The notes: a model not told the origin generated them from the sequence alone. Numbered from the stretch's first letter, positions 34,933-46,467 are shown. The stretch is 64,000 nucleotides of DNA from Hugenholtzia roseola DSM 9546 (GCF_000422585.1 NZ_AUGI01000034.1:38332-102331); one strand, 5' to 3'. A program made the numbers and translations.

Positions 34933-37518
34933 ATGAGGAATTTATTTACCAAGTTAGCCAAAGCAACGACTCTTTGTTTAGGCTTACTCACGCTTTCGGT
35001 AGTTGATGCTTCTGCACAGCAGAACACACATCCTAAAAATACAGATACCAAGTTAAAAGTTGAGCGCATAGAAGTAAAACCCGACGTAATTTGTTTCGAA
35101 GGCGAATATCAGGGCAAAAGCTATGTGCCTGCGCCCTTAGCTTTTCGCGAAGGCAGAACACAGACCTTGCGCATCGAGCCTGTCTATGAAGGCTTCACCC
35201 CCCAAGCGCAAGCCTCTTTCCAAAGAGCGATTGACATTTGGGCTTCTTTGCTTACCTCCGACGTACCCGTCAATGTTTATCTACAGTGGCGCAGTTTAGG
35301 GGGCGGTACTTTGGGTTCGGCTTCACCTAATGGCTTTAACATCATTTTTGAGGGGGCAGCTCCTAAGTCGGCGATTTATCCTGTCGTAATTGCAGAAAAA
35401 TTATTGCGCCAAAACCTAAATGGTGGCGAACCCGATATCAACGTAAATTTCAATAGCACTACCAACTGGTACTACGGCTTAGACGGCAATCCGGGCGGCA
35501 ACCAATTCGACCTCGTTTCGGTAGCCTTGCACGAACTTGGACACGGCTTCGGGTTTATCGGTGGAGCGTCCTTTCAAAACGGACGTGGGCAGATGGGCGG
35601 CACTACCAACGACGGCACTTACTACGATTTTATCTACATGACCTATGCTGTTAATGGACAAGGACAACGCCTAACCGACACCAACTTATTCCCAAATCCT
35701 TCTAACCAATTAGGAGCTGCTTTCACCAGCAACGACCTCTATGTAGATGGTCCTATTTTGATGAAGGCGAACCAAGACCGTCCTGCGCGTATTTTCGCAC
35801 CCAGCACTTGGTCGGGCGGTTCAAGTATCTCACACTGGAACGAATCTACCTATCAGCCGGGTAATCCACACTCTTTGATGACCCCTCAAATTGGTCCTGG
35901 CGAGGCTATTCACGACCCCGGCTTTACGATGCAGTTCTTTGCCGACATGGGTTGGGAATGGACTTTCATCGACCACGACGAGGCGACTACTCCTGACATT
36001 GAAAATACAGGAGCTACCAATACTGTTTCGGCTATCGTGCGTAGCGACAACGAAATCAAGAGCGGTTCTGTAGTACTACACTATTCTATGGACGACTTTG
36101 CCACAGAACAGACCGTAACCCTTACGCGCGGTCAGGGAGCTATCTACAATGGCACTTTCCCTGCCATGAACCGTCAAGGCACAGTAAAATATTATTTCAC
36201 TGCCGAAGACGAACACGACCGTGCCTTTACCGCACCTTTCCGTGCGCCTGAAAATACTTATAGCTACAATATCGGACCTGATACAGAAGCTCCCGCTATC
36301 TTCCACGAGCCAATTCCTTTTGTATATGATGTAAGCACTGCTGCCGAAGTTTCTGCGCGTGTAACAGATAACTTAGGCGTTGATAGAGTAACGGTAGAAT
36401 TTAAGGTCAATGGACAAGACCGCACGCCTTTCGAGCTTACTCCTACTTTCGGTTCAGCCGTTTATAGAAACAATATGAACTACGGCACAGTAGCCGAAGG
36501 CGATATTATCGAGTATCGTATCGTAGCCACTGACGCTTCTTCTGCGGGTAATGTAGCCACTGCCCCTGCTACAGGTTTCTACCAAGTGCGTGTAAGAGCT
36601 ATTCCACAGCCTGCTAAATGTTTCACGACAGACTTTGAAGCCAATGACGTAGTAGATAATTTCACCACTAACGTTGTTGCAGGTGCAGAAGCCTTTACTA
36701 TCGTGCGTGAAAGCGGTTTTGATAGCAAAGCCCTTCACACACAGCACCCTTACGTAAGCGGCACTTCTCAAAATACAGACGAGCTAAACTACGTTTCGCA
36801 GTTGCAAGTGCCTATCGTTGTGGCAGCAAACCGCAATCAGGCTTATGTAAGATTTAGCGAAGTAGTGTTGGTAGAGCCGGGTGAGCCGGGTACAGAATTT
36901 GGCGACCAAGAGTTTTGGGACTATGTTATTGTAGAAGGCTCTACTGATAACGGTGCTACTTGGCGACCGCTTCAAGATGGTTATGATTCTGATGCCAATG
37001 CCGTTTGGCGCAATGCTTATTCTGCCGCTATCAACGGACAGGATTCAGAAGCAGTAGGTACTTCGGCACTCTACCGTCCGCGTGAGATGAACTTATTAGA
37101 CCGTTTCCGTGCAGGTGATAATGTCTTGTTGCGCTTCCGTCTTTTCTCTGACCCTGCGGCTATCGGCTGGGGTTGGGCGATTGATGATTTGGAAATTCAA
37201 GATTGTAACCAAAGTGGCGGCGGCGGCGGTGACCCAACAGGCATCTCCGACTTCTTAGCCAATGCTTCCTTCAACCTTTTCCCTAACCCTGCAAAAGGCA
37301 GCTTCCAAGTAAGTGCAGAACTCTTGAAGACAGTGCCACAGGTAGAAGTAGTGGTTACAGATGTAGTGGGCAGAGTTGTCAAAAATGAAACCTTCCAAAC
37401 CAACGGAACGGCTTTCAATCAGACCATTACGCTTGAAAATGCAACCGAAGGTCTTTACTTTGTAACCTTCCGCATTGAAAATGAGCAGGTTACGAAGAAA
37501 TTGCTTATCAAGCAATAA
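34933..37518 (+). CDS. T9SS-secreted zinc metalloprotease
   Basis: An 861-residue secreted protein. The Met at 34933 gives a clean signal peptide ending SAQ. The protease domain has HELGHGFGFIGG near residue 200, a metzincin-like HExxHxxG zinc site, and later HSLMTPQIGPGEAIHDPGFTMQFFADMGW, typical of the bacterial family with this site. Two or three beta-sandwich regions follow. The C-terminus (FNLFPNPAKGSFQV ... GLYFVTFRIENEQVTKKLLIKQ) is a T9SS type A sorting domain, so the protein should cross the outer membrane and be anchored or released. It likely degrades extracellular protein. Confidence 0.9.
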   Translation: MRNLFTKLAKATTLCLGLLTLSVVDASAQQNTHPKNTDTKLKVERIEVKPDVICFEGEYQGKSYVPAPLAFREGRTQTLRIEPVYEGFTPQAQASFQRAIDIWASLLTSDVPVNVYLQWRSLGGGTLGSASPNGFNIIFEGAAPKSAIYPVVIAEKLLRQNLNGGEPDINVNFNSTTNWYYGLDGNPGGNQFDLVSVALHELGHGFGFIGGASFQNGRGQMGGTTNDGTYYDFIYMTYAVNGQGQRLTDTNLFPNPSNQLGAAFTSNDLYVDGPILMKANQDRPARIFAPSTWSGGSSISHWNESTYQPGNPHSLMTPQIGPGEAIHDPGFTMQFFADMGWEWTFIDHDEATTPDIENTGATNTVSAIVRSDNEIKSGSVVLHYSMDDFATEQTVTLTRGQGAIYNGTFPAMNRQGTVKYYFTAEDEHDRAFTAPFRAPENTYSYNIGPDTEAPAIFHEPIPFVYDVSTAAEVSARVTDNLGVDRVTVEFKVNGQDRTPFELTPTFGSAVYRNNMNYGTVAEGDIIEYRIVATDASSAGNVATAPATGFYQVRVRAIPQPAKCFTTDFEANDVVDNFTTNVVAGAEAFTIVRESGFDSKALHTQHPYVSGTSQNTDELNYVSQLQVPIVVAANRNQAYVRFSEVVLVEPGEPGTEFGDQEFWDYVIVEGSTDNGATWRPLQDGYDSDANAVWRNAYSAAINGQDSEAVGTSALYRPREMNLLDRFRAGDNVLLRFRLFSDPAAIGWGWAIDDLEIQDCNQSGGGGGDPTGISDFLANASFNLFPNPAKGSFQVSAELLKTVPQVEVVVTDVVGRVVKNETFQTNGTAFNQTITLENATEGLYFVTFRIENEQVTKKLLIKQ

Positions 37519-37564
37519 GCCTCGAATCCTATTTAGGCGTTTCAGCCCCTAAACTTGTCAGTTC

Positions 37565-37603
37565 AAACCCTAAGAAACTTCGCGCTTCTTAGGGTTTTTG
37601 TAT
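37565..37603 (+). terminator. Terminator after metalloprotease
   Basis: AAACCCTAAGAA pairs with TTCTTAGGGTTTTT around an 11-base loop; the T-run supports termination. Confidence 0.85.
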
Positions 37604-37636
37604 GGGCGGCAAAGGCGCAAGTTTTGTCTTTTTTTC

Positions 37637-37644
37637 TATCTTTG
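37637..37644 (+). promoter_or_regulatory. -7 box TATCTTTG before lipoprotein at 37717
   Basis: A perfect TAnnTTTG match 72 bases before the start codon. No -33 box with normal spacing. Confidence 0.5.
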
Positions 37645-37716
37645 TAGAAAGAACGACACGGGGCGGCGCAAACGTCCTTTTTTTAGTTCTCTAATTTTTA
37701 CCAAATCAGAACAAAA

Positions 37717-38220
37717 ATGAAAAAATTATACCTACTTGCTTTTTCCTCTTTCCTTTCGGCGGCTTTGGTTTTTGCTTGTCAGAAAAATAACCAACAGAAC
37801 CAAGAAAGCAGCACTACGGTAGCTACAAATGAAACGCCACAAGAAGAAACTACCACCAAAGAAACGCCAACAGAAGAAATGCCCATGACGGTTTCCAACG
37901 AGCCTTCGGGCTATATTTATGCAAGTGGCGAAGGAGCAGAAAAGCAATGGATACAAATTCAATACGAAAACAATTCCGACCAAGACCAAGCCTTAGCGAT
38001 TTGGTATTGGAGCGAAAAAAACACAGAAAAACAGGCTGGCAAAATTTTATCCGAAGAAAATTTTAGAGATGAAGTCCTGCGTGATACCGAAGGCAAGATG
38101 CTCACTGTCGAATTGCCCCAAATGGCAAATCCTATTTCGTTGCGTCAATTTATGGGAAAACTAAACTTCAAAGACGCACAAGGCAAGACGGTTGAGTTTA
38201 ACTATGAATCAACAGAATAA
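37717..38220 (+). CDS. Hypothetical lipoprotein with Thr/Glu-rich linker
   Basis: A 167-residue lipoprotein with lipidation Cys near residue 21 (LVFAC). A low-complexity Gln/Asn/Thr/Glu/Pro linker of about 40 residues follows, then a beta-rich domain (GYIYASGEGAEKQWIQIQYENNSDQDQALAIWYWSE). No family recognised. The next gene starts 12 bases on. Confidence 0.65.
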   Translation: MKKLYLLAFSSFLSAALVFACQKNNQQNQESSTTVATNETPQEETTTKETPTEEMPMTVSNEPSGYIYASGEGAEKQWIQIQYENNSDQDQALAIWYWSEKNTEKQAGKILSEENFRDEVLRDTEGKMLTVELPQMANPISLRQFMGKLNFKDAQGKTVEFNYESTE

Positions 38221-38232
38221 GCAAATCAAAAA

Positions 38233-38556
38233 ATGCGCGTCTATCCTTTTTCTGTCTTTCTGACCTTTACTTTGGGCTTATTGGTTTTGGCACTAAGTCT
38301 GCCTCTGTGGGGCTTCTTTTTTGTGTCTGATATGAGGCAGGCAAAATCTGCACAAAAATTCGTAGCAGGGCGTTTTCTACTTACCGACTTTTGCCTTTCC
38401 ACCGAATCAAGGCACGTGCGCCACTTTGCCATGCCCGAATGGATTGCACCCTTTCAAGACTACCCCGCTTATTTGGAGCATTTTCCCGCTTCGTCTTTTT
38501 TTATGCCGATTCCTTTACAGCCCAATGAAAAAAGCCAAAAGCAGGAAAACAAATAA
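38233..38556 (+). CDS. Hypothetical small membrane-anchored protein
   Basis: A 107-residue protein with one N-terminal hydrophobic segment (PFSVFLTFTLGLLVLALSLPLWGFFFV), then a soluble part with FLLTDFCLSTESRHVRHFAMPEWI and a polar tail. It starts 12 bases after the preceding lipoprotein, so it is probably co-transcribed. No homology recognised; the gene is supported by spacing and codon use. Confidence 0.5.
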   Translation: MRVYPFSVFLTFTLGLLVLALSLPLWGFFFVSDMRQAKSAQKFVAGRFLLTDFCLSTESRHVRHFAMPEWIAPFQDYPAYLEHFPASSFFMPIPLQPNEKSQKQENK

Positions 38557-38730
38557 AAACCTTACACAAGGCACTTTCTAAGATAGAAACAGCAATTTTC
38601 TACTCTGCCCAAAAAAATCGAGTTTTGCCTTCCTTTCCATAAGATTTGTGAAGGGCGCAAAAAATAGGCTTTGAAAAAGGCAACTTTGCGCCTACTGTTT
38701 TCTCTTTTTCTCAAAAAAACACAAAAAGGC

Positions 38731-39093
38731 ATGGCTATTGTAATAGATTTTTCGGCGGCACGTTTTCGTCATCTCAATTGGAAATTCCGCTTGCGCTCTT
38801 TTTTAGATGGAAAAGAAACGCTAACTTTGGCACAGGCTACCTCGTACAAGGATTGTGATTTGGGAAAGTGGTTTGAAAGTGTGGGCAAGCCCAAATACGG
38901 GCATTTTGCGCAAATGCAGCAATTCGACCAAACCCATCAAACGTTACACAATTTGGTAGCCGCCATCATCAAAGCACAAGCGCGTGGCGAAAGTGAGCAA
39001 GCCGAACTACTCTACAAACAGTTGGGGCGCATTTCCGACCAAATTATGGAATTGCTTTCCGAAGTGGAAAAAATTGCAACTCAAAAAAATTGA
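38731..39093 (+). CDS. Stand-alone CZB (chemoreceptor zinc-binding) domain protein
   Basis: A 120-residue cytoplasmic protein that is a CZB domain throughout. Zinc ligands are expected at His14 (RHLNWK), Cys42 (YKDCDLGKW), His69 and His73 (THQTLH), and the signature CDLGKWFESVGKPKYGH is clear. CZB domains sense zinc or redox state, usually fused to chemoreceptors or diguanylate cyclases; here no output domain is attached. The ATG at 38731 is preferred over 38671. Confidence 0.88.
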   Translation: MAIVIDFSAARFRHLNWKFRLRSFLDGKETLTLAQATSYKDCDLGKWFESVGKPKYGHFAQMQQFDQTHQTLHNLVAAIIKAQARGESEQAELLYKQLGRISDQIMELLSEVEKIATQKN

Positions 39094-39165
39094 GAAACGT
39101 AGCTTCAAACTCAAAAAATAAAACACGCACCTGCTATTTCCCCCTATTTTTTACCCCATTTCGCT

Positions 39166-39945
39166 ATGATAGAAGTACGCAACATCAAAAAAGCCTTTAA
39201 TGGGAAAGCCGTCCTGAAAGGCATCGACGCACAATTCCAAAAAGGACAGACCAATTTAATTATCGGGGGCAGTGGCACAGGGAAAAGTGTGCTGCTCAAA
39301 TGTATTGTAGGTTTGATAGAGCCAGACGAAGGCGCGGTAGAATTTGATAAGCGCGATTTTTTGAACGCTCGTGTGGATACCAAACGCGACATCAGACAGG
39401 AAATTGGCATGCTTTTTCAAGGCAGTGCGCTTTTTGATTCGATGACCGTAGCCGAAAATGTGCGCTTTCCGCTCGATATGCGCTCGAAAATGAGTTTGGA
39501 AGAAAAGATGGAGCGCGTCAATTTTTGCCTCAAAAGGGTAGGCTTGGAACAGTCGGCAAACAAAATGCCTTCGGAAGTGAGCGGAGGGCAGAAAAAGCGC
39601 GTCGGTATTGCACGTGCGATAGTGATGAATCCACAATATCTTTTTTGCGACGAACCCAATTCGGGTTTAGACCCCCAAACCTCTACGGTCATCGACAATC
39701 TTATCAAAGAAATTACAGAAGAATACCAAATGACCACTATCGTCGTTACACACGACATGAACTCGGTCATGGAAATTGGCGAATACGTCATTTTCTTACA
39801 TCAGGGCTACAAAGTTTGGGAAGGCACTAAAAACAATATCGTCAATTCTTCGGTTTCCGAACTAAATGAATTTCTCTTTTCCAATAACTTAATGCGCAGC
39901 TACAAAGCCTATAAAAATAGTCATGACCGCTTTTTGCCCGACTAA
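39166..39945 (+). CDS. MlaF-like ABC transporter ATPase
   Basis: A 259-residue ABC ATPase of the Mla/Ttg2A phospholipid-transport group. Walker A GGSGTGKS, Q-loop QEIGMLFQGSALFDSMTVAENV, signature VSGGQKKRVGIARAI, Walker B YLFCDEPNSGLDP, H-loop VVTHDMNS. The LFQGSALFDSM segment is typical of MlaF. A permease (MlaE) is not adjacent, so the partner gene must be elsewhere. It may maintain outer-membrane lipid asymmetry. Confidence 0.88.
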   Translation: MIEVRNIKKAFNGKAVLKGIDAQFQKGQTNLIIGGSGTGKSVLLKCIVGLIEPDEGAVEFDKRDFLNARVDTKRDIRQEIGMLFQGSALFDSMTVAENVRFPLDMRSKMSLEEKMERVNFCLKRVGLEQSANKMPSEVSGGQKKRVGIARAIVMNPQYLFCDEPNSGLDPQTSTVIDNLIKEITEEYQMTTIVVTHDMNSVMEIGEYVIFLHQGYKVWEGTKNNIVNSSVSELNEFLFSNNLMRSYKAYKNSHDRFLPD

Positions 39946-40022
39946 AAAGGGCGGCACAAGTCGAAAGCGCGGATAGGCTCAAATCGCTGGCGAATTTATT
40001 TTTTATCTCTTTTTATTCGGAT

Positions 40023-40835
40023 ATGAAACCTGACGCGCCTCCCTCCTTTTCAGACTTTACGACAAAGGCTGCGCCCCCACCGCGTTGGCTCTATGCCACA
40101 GAACTGGTCAGAGGCGCAAGTGAGCTACTTTTTTACTACTTTTCTTCGCCTTTTTTATCCTACCAAACGCGCCACCTGAAAGGGAAAAAAGCCGTTTTGG
40201 TATTGCCCGGCTTGGCAAATGGCGATTTTAGCACACGCATCTTGCGGCGTTTTTTGCGTAAGAAAGGCTATCGGACGTATGCGTGGCGTTTGGGCTTTAA
40301 TTTGGGCAGGTACAAAGAGTACGAACCCCTGCTTTTGGAGCGTCTGCGCTATGTGTATGAAAAAGAAAAACAGCCCGTAACGCTTATCGGTTGGAGTTTG
40401 GGCGGAATCTATGCGCGTGTTTTGGCACATCAGCAACCGCAAATGGTAGAATCCGTTATTACCTTAGCTTCACCCTTTTTAGGAACAAAGGCACATAGCC
40501 ACGCGAGCCGCATGTATGAGTTTTTAAGCCGTCAGAAACAGGGCGAAGTAGATGAAAATTTGCGCCGCTTGGCAGAAACGCCACCGCCTGTGCCGTCCAT
40601 CTGTTTTTATAGTCCAATAGATGGGATTGTTTCGCCCCTACATTGCTTTCAAGCCGAAACACACAACATCGAGGTTGTGGCAAGTCATGTGGGCATGGGA
40701 CATCACCCTGCTACGCTTTGGGCTTTGGCAGATAGGTTGGCACTTTTGGAAAAAGAGCCTGAAAAAGTAACAGAAAAAGCCCCAATAGAGCCGCCTTTCC
40801 CTTGGCGGTTCTTCATACAAAAGAAAGACAAATAA
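40023..40835 (+). CDS. Alpha/beta hydrolase (lipase/esterase-like)
   Basis: A 270-residue hydrolase. A strand KKAVLVLPGLANGDFST precedes the nucleophile elbow GWSLGG (Ser). The acid is likely Asp in FYSPIDGIVSP and the base His in VGMGHHPATLWALADR. It resembles bacterial PGAP1-type or triacylglycerol lipases without a signal peptide. 77 bases downstream of the ATPase gene and perhaps co-transcribed. Substrate unknown. Confidence 0.82.
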   Translation: MKPDAPPSFSDFTTKAAPPPRWLYATELVRGASELLFYYFSSPFLSYQTRHLKGKKAVLVLPGLANGDFSTRILRRFLRKKGYRTYAWRLGFNLGRYKEYEPLLLERLRYVYEKEKQPVTLIGWSLGGIYARVLAHQQPQMVESVITLASPFLGTKAHSHASRMYEFLSRQKQGEVDENLRRLAETPPPVPSICFYSPIDGIVSPLHCFQAETHNIEVVASHVGMGHHPATLWALADRLALLEKEPEKVTEKAPIEPPFPWRFFIQKKDK

Positions 40836-41186
40836 GATTTGCAAAGCTTATTTGCAAATGAGCCTTACGAGATAGACTTTCATCTGTACAAGAGGTTCGT
40901 ATTCAACTCTTTACGGATAGTTTGAAGTCTGTTTTGTAGTTTTTTTTTAAAACTAATAAATACATCGGCGATTCAAATATATTAGGATTTTAGGCTTAGA
41001 TTAAATTTTGTTCATAAACAGAGAAAATAAAGAGGGGCGCAATTTTTAAACGCCTTGTTTCGTTGTTTTCTTGCTATCTTTGCATAGTTTTTCAGTATTT
41101 GAACACTTTTTCTACCCTTCACCCCTAAAAAAAATTACCGCTAACACGCAAAACTCTACCTTCTTACCATCTACAAACGCCTTTTT
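40836..41186 (+). promoter_or_regulatory. Intergenic region with promoter of the giant surface protein
   Basis: TTG at 41055-41057, a 17-base spacer, TATCTTTG at 41075-41082; transcription would start near 41089, giving a leader of about 100 bases. The rest of the 350 bases is AT-rich and shows nothing else. Confidence 0.6.
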
Positions 41187-44100
41187 ATGATTCTCAACTT
41201 CAAATTTTGGCACAAAATGAGTCTTGTGTGGCTCGTCTTGTGCATCTTTCCTTTTTTTAATACTTTTGCACAAGACCCTGATTTTGACTTCAACCTCCTT
41301 TCGCCTCTCAATGTCGTAGCCTGTGACGAGGCACAAACTTTTACGATTGAAGTGGGCAATATTGTAGTCAATCCTGCCGAGGGCAATGTTTTAACCTTAG
41401 ACCTACCACCGGGCATTTTGTATGAAGTAGGCTCTGTAACGACCTTAGCAACGCCCGGGGGCAATGTAAGCGAAGATGATATTTCCAATCCTGCCTCTAT
41501 TGTTTTTGCGCTGCCCGACTTGAATGGGGGGGGAAAGTGTGCGCTTTACCGTTAGGCTTGCCGCCAAATGTGCCTCTTTGGGCTTTGCAGGGAATTTTCA
41601 GAATAGCATCACCGTAACCGACCAAAATGGCTATGATGAAAGTGTTTTGAGTCCTGTCTATAATGTGCTTGCGCCTTCGCTGGCGATTTCCAACATTTCG
41701 CCTACCCCGATTGCTTACGGTGCGGGTTTGCCTTTTGATAGAACCATCGAAATTACAAACAATGGCGTAGGGCGTTTGGCAAATTTTGAGCTACAACTCC
41801 AAACGCTTTGCGGCACAGTCAATAGCGTTTCAGTGGGAACTTTGGTAGGCACAACAGTTAGTTTTGCAGGCGCAAACTTTGCTGCGATTGGCAATAACGA
41901 CAACTTTTTAGACCCTAACGAAACGATAAGTTTGGTTCTGACCGAAACCATTAGCACTTGTACAGGCTGTACCGATGAAAATTTTGTCGTCAGTTGGGGC
42001 TGCGACGGAGCTACTTGTCAGACCAATAGCCGCATTGCACAGGTACAACCTACTACGGAGCGTCCTCAAATCACGACGACCCTTTTGCGCGGAAATTATC
42101 CTTCTACTTGTAATGATAGCGACCTTATTACGGTGCGTTTCGAGAACACTTCTACGGGTACGATTGCAGGAACGGGTATCGCCTACGATTTAGACTTTCG
42201 TTTTGGTTGGGTTACGAATAATAACAACAACAACACCATTCCTGCTCGCCGAAACGATATAGAAATCCTCGACTTTGCCATCGGCGGCACGCCTTTCGCG
42301 CCTACGATTGCAGCAGCGGCTGATGGCTATCAATATCCTACTGCCTATGCCGCACCTGTCATGGGGCTTACAGACGAAGATGGCGATGGCTTATTTGATG
42401 ACTTGCCTGTGGGCGGTGTGGTAGAATTTACCTTCCGCGTGCGCCATAATTGCGCTACCACCTGCGAGGCAGACTATGCTACCCAAAGGCTCAAATCTTT
42501 GGTTTTATATAATTCTGACCAGTGCGCCGCCACTGCGGGCAATTCGTATAGTTGCAATGTTTTGAATGATAATGGTGATGCTACCAGCGTTTTCACACTT
42601 AGAAAAGACAACCGCGCCCCTAATGCCAATGTCATTCCTGCTATCATAGAAGAGGGCGTTCCCGTTACGGTATCGCTTTCTATGGATTTTGAGTACCGCA
42701 ATTTGCAGTGCCAGACCGACGACCTTTACCTGCGTATTCCGCGCATACCGGGCTATACCATCACGAATGTAGCGAGTTTTGACCCCTGCTTGACGGTCAA
42801 TGTAGATTTGGACATTACTTCCGACCCTTTAAACTACATCATCAGACCCAACTTAGCACCCTTTGGCTTTACCAACGGTATCAATCCGCGCACCTTTCGC
42901 CGCTTTAATGATTTGACTTTGGTCTTCAATATAGAAATGGACTGTTCTGTTCCGGGTTTCAATCCTGCTGCTCCCATTCCTTATTTCTTTGAATATGTTT
43001 GCGACAATAATTGCGGCTGTGTGGAACAGTTGGAATGTGGCTCTATCAATTTTGCCACTAAAAACTGCTTAAACTGTAATGACGGACTGCTCACGCGCGA
43101 CTTTAAAATGCGTCGTACTACTATGGGCTGGACAGACCGCACCAAAACCACTTTGGCGACCCCTAACGAATGTACCATGCGCTTGGATAGGGCAATGGCT
43201 ACCGACATTGTTCGTTTTACGGCAGAAGGGGCAGTACGAAACAGCGGCTGGGACAATTCCTTTTTTGAAATTACTTACACAACGCCTTTTTCTGCCTTTG
43301 ATTTCGTATCAGGTAGCGCGACATTGGAATATTTTGATGCCAGCACAGGCACGACCTACAACCTGACCCTTGCCGACCCTGTTCAGACGATTGCCGCAGG
43401 AAACCAGCGCTTGCGTTATGAATGGGGCAGCCTCATTGGTGCGGCGGGAGGCTTTCCCGCAGGTTTCACCTTTGATGCCAGCGATAGAATAGAGATTAGT
43501 GGCGATTTGAAAGTAACCATTACCAACGACCACCCCACTACCCCTACCAACCTTGCCAATTTGAGAGGACGCTTTTTTGCCCTCACTCCTGCCAACGTAG
43601 AAAGGGCATGTAATTCGGTGCGCGAAGATTTCCAAACGCATAGACCGAATATCTATCTCAATCCAGCTTCTTTTACACGCAATAATTGCGGAGTTGTAGA
43701 TTTGAATATTGACCTTGTGCATGACACTAATTCAGGCGACGACTATCCAAATGAGTTTAGAAATTATACGCACCCTACTGAAATTATCATCAATATTCCA
43801 CCAGAATTTGAGTTTGAATCTAATATCGGACGTTGGATAGGAGAAATACAGCCTGCACCCGGCGTAGCCACTGTTAATGAACCATATACAGGTGTGATAA
43901 CGGGAAATACGATTACTTTTACAGAAAACAACTGGACTTTTTTAGATAAAACAAGCGGAAATGGCAGATGGCACCGTTTGCGTGTCCGCGTGCGTCCGCT
44001 CACCTGTAATTTGCCCACTACGCCTTTCCAAACCATTTGGCGTTTTGTGGATAGAGATTACGCCCATGATGTATCAGACAAAAACCTAAATGCACAGCGC

Positions 44101-46410
44101 ACGCGCAACATCGACTATACGATTGATTTTCATAGCCTAAGTATCGGTTTGCCTGTAGGTGAAATAGATGAGGCTTTCAATAATTTTGAGAGCTTTGAGA
44201 TGAGCATCACCACACCGCTCAATCCCAACCTTACGTCAAATAATGTTTGGTTTGCCATAGACCACCCCAATATTATCGTCGACCGCATTACCGACATTAC
44301 GGGTGCGCCCTTCAATGTGCCTGTCCTAAATTACGGTGCAGGGAAGTATTGGGCGCAAGTGGGCGACCGTCCGCGCAATACGACGCGCCGCTACCGCATC
44401 GAGTACCGATACACAAGTTGCTCACCTTTTAGCGTAGAGGTCAAAACTGCTTGGAGTTGTTTTGGCTATCCTACCGACCCCGATAATCTGACCTGCACGA
44501 CTAACGTAACGACGCGCAACATGCAGATTGATGTCAAGCCTGCCGCTATTTTGGCTTCTATCACACCCAGCACCACCGACCCTGTGGGGATTTGTGATGA
44601 GATAGACTACGAGGTAGAAATCTCCAACGGCGACTTGCAGTATTTACGCAATTTGCAAGGAACGCTCTTTTTCCCTACCGCAGGGCTTACCTACGTGAGC
44701 GGAACGGGCGAAATTCGCTACCCCAACTCTGCCGCTTTTGTACCCTTAGCCGACCCCGCAGGTGCAGGTACAACGCGCACTTGGGACTTCAATACGATTA
44801 TCGCGCCCTTTGCAGGAACGGCAGCCTTTCCGGGTGTCAGTGATGCCAACAATAGCCTCGATTCGAGCCGCATTACGATTCGATTTAAAACGCGCCTAAA
44901 TTGCGATTTTGTGAGTGGAACGGTCTCTTTCCGCGCTTCTGCACAGCGCATGTGCGGTGGCACGATTCAAACGCCGCTGCTTAATTCGCCACAGCCCTCG
45001 ATTTTAGGTGCAGTTCGTCCTTACAATACGGTTATCACCTATGAAAACAACGACCTACTCATCGATAACTGCGATACGCACCGCAATCTTTCGGTCAATA
45101 TTCAGAATTTGGGATTAGACCCAACAGCGGCACAAGATTTTTATGTCTTAGACCTGCCACCGGGCGTGGCTTATGGTGGAAATTATACCGCCATAGAAAA
45201 CATGCCTGCCGTAGCAGACCTAACGGTGCTTCCTTTGGGAGGAGGCGCAACTCGCTTGCGCTTCCGCCTGCAAGCAGGCGTGCCAAATGGTTCGCGCATG
45301 CGTTTTAGCTTCGATTTAGATGCTACCAATGCCGCTTGTATGAGTCCGACGACCATGCCTGCCTCTACGGTAGTAGAAGAAGAACTTTTCTGCGCCTTTA
45401 CAGGTACAAATTGTCCCAGCGTGCTTATCCCCACAGGCTCTACAAACGCTGCCAATATTGCCATTATCCGCCCCAATGCCGATTTGACCGTTACAGAGGT
45501 CTATCTGCAATGGCAACCCGCGCCTTTTGGATTTTACCAAGCCGAGCTAACGGGTACAATTCTAAATAATGGTACGGCAGATTTGACCGAAACCCTCACT
45601 CTTGCGATGGTTTGCGATAACAACGCAAGTCTTAGCCCTGATGCAGGCGATTTCGATTTTGGCACAATTCAGCTCAACGTAACCATTCCTGCGGGCGGAA
45701 GTTACAATTTGGTAAGTGTGCCTTTCCCCAATCTCTTTCCCAACGCTGCCTGCCCTGAAACCAATGGCGTAATCGTGAGCATCAATCAGGTACAAAACCC
45801 TGCACAACCCAACGAGTATTGTCTTTGTGAAGCGCAAGAATTTTATGCTGCCCCAAATATCGTTTTGCCTATCTCTTGGTTAGAAGTGGCAGGAAAAGAA
45901 AAGGCGAGCTATAATGAAATTGTTTGGACGGTCTTAGAGTCTGATGTTGCAAGCTATGAAGTGGAAAGACTTGTAAAAGGTAATGGAGAGGCAGCACAAT
46001 GGGAAACGCTCACAACCCTTTTGAGCCAAAGCAAACAAAGCAATCAAGCAAACCATTATGCTTTCCATCATACCAAACCACAAAAAATAGAGTATTATCG
46101 CATCAAAGGTGTGGAAAATAGTGGCAAGATTTTCTACTCGAAAGTAGTGGAGGTGAGCCGAAATAGCGAATTAGAATCCGCGCTTTTCCAACTCTACCCC
46201 AACCCTACCAAAGGGGAAGTTACTTTGAGTGGTACAGAGGCTGCCGACTTCCAAATCCTCAACGTTTTGGGGAATACACTTTTGGAAGGCAAGGTAGAAC
46301 CCAATGCACCTTTGCAGGTCAAGATAGAAAACCTTGCAGCAGGCACTTATTTTGTCCGCTTCAAAAATGCACAAGGCGAACAGGTACTCAAATTTGTAGT
46401 CGTACAATAA
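41187..46410 (+). CDS. Giant T9SS-secreted surface protein, frame broken at a G8 tract
   Basis: About 1740 residues when the frame is restored. A signal peptide (to FAQ, about residue 29) and a first beta-rich domain are read in one frame to 41555. The rest (from 41524) is read in the next frame. The switch lies in a run of eight G at 41526-41533: with seven G, NGGESVRFTV would be read through. The long part has many repeated beta-sandwich segments with Cys (DUF11-like or cadherin-like stalk) and ends in a T9SS type A sorting domain (LYPNPTKGEVTL ... LKFVVVQ). It is probably an adhesin or matrix protein. The break could be an error, a mutation or phase variation. Confidence 0.85.
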
Positions 46411-46467
46411 AACACAAGCGTTACAGTTTCATAGCCCTTTGCAAGCCTACTTGTTTAGGGCGCACCC

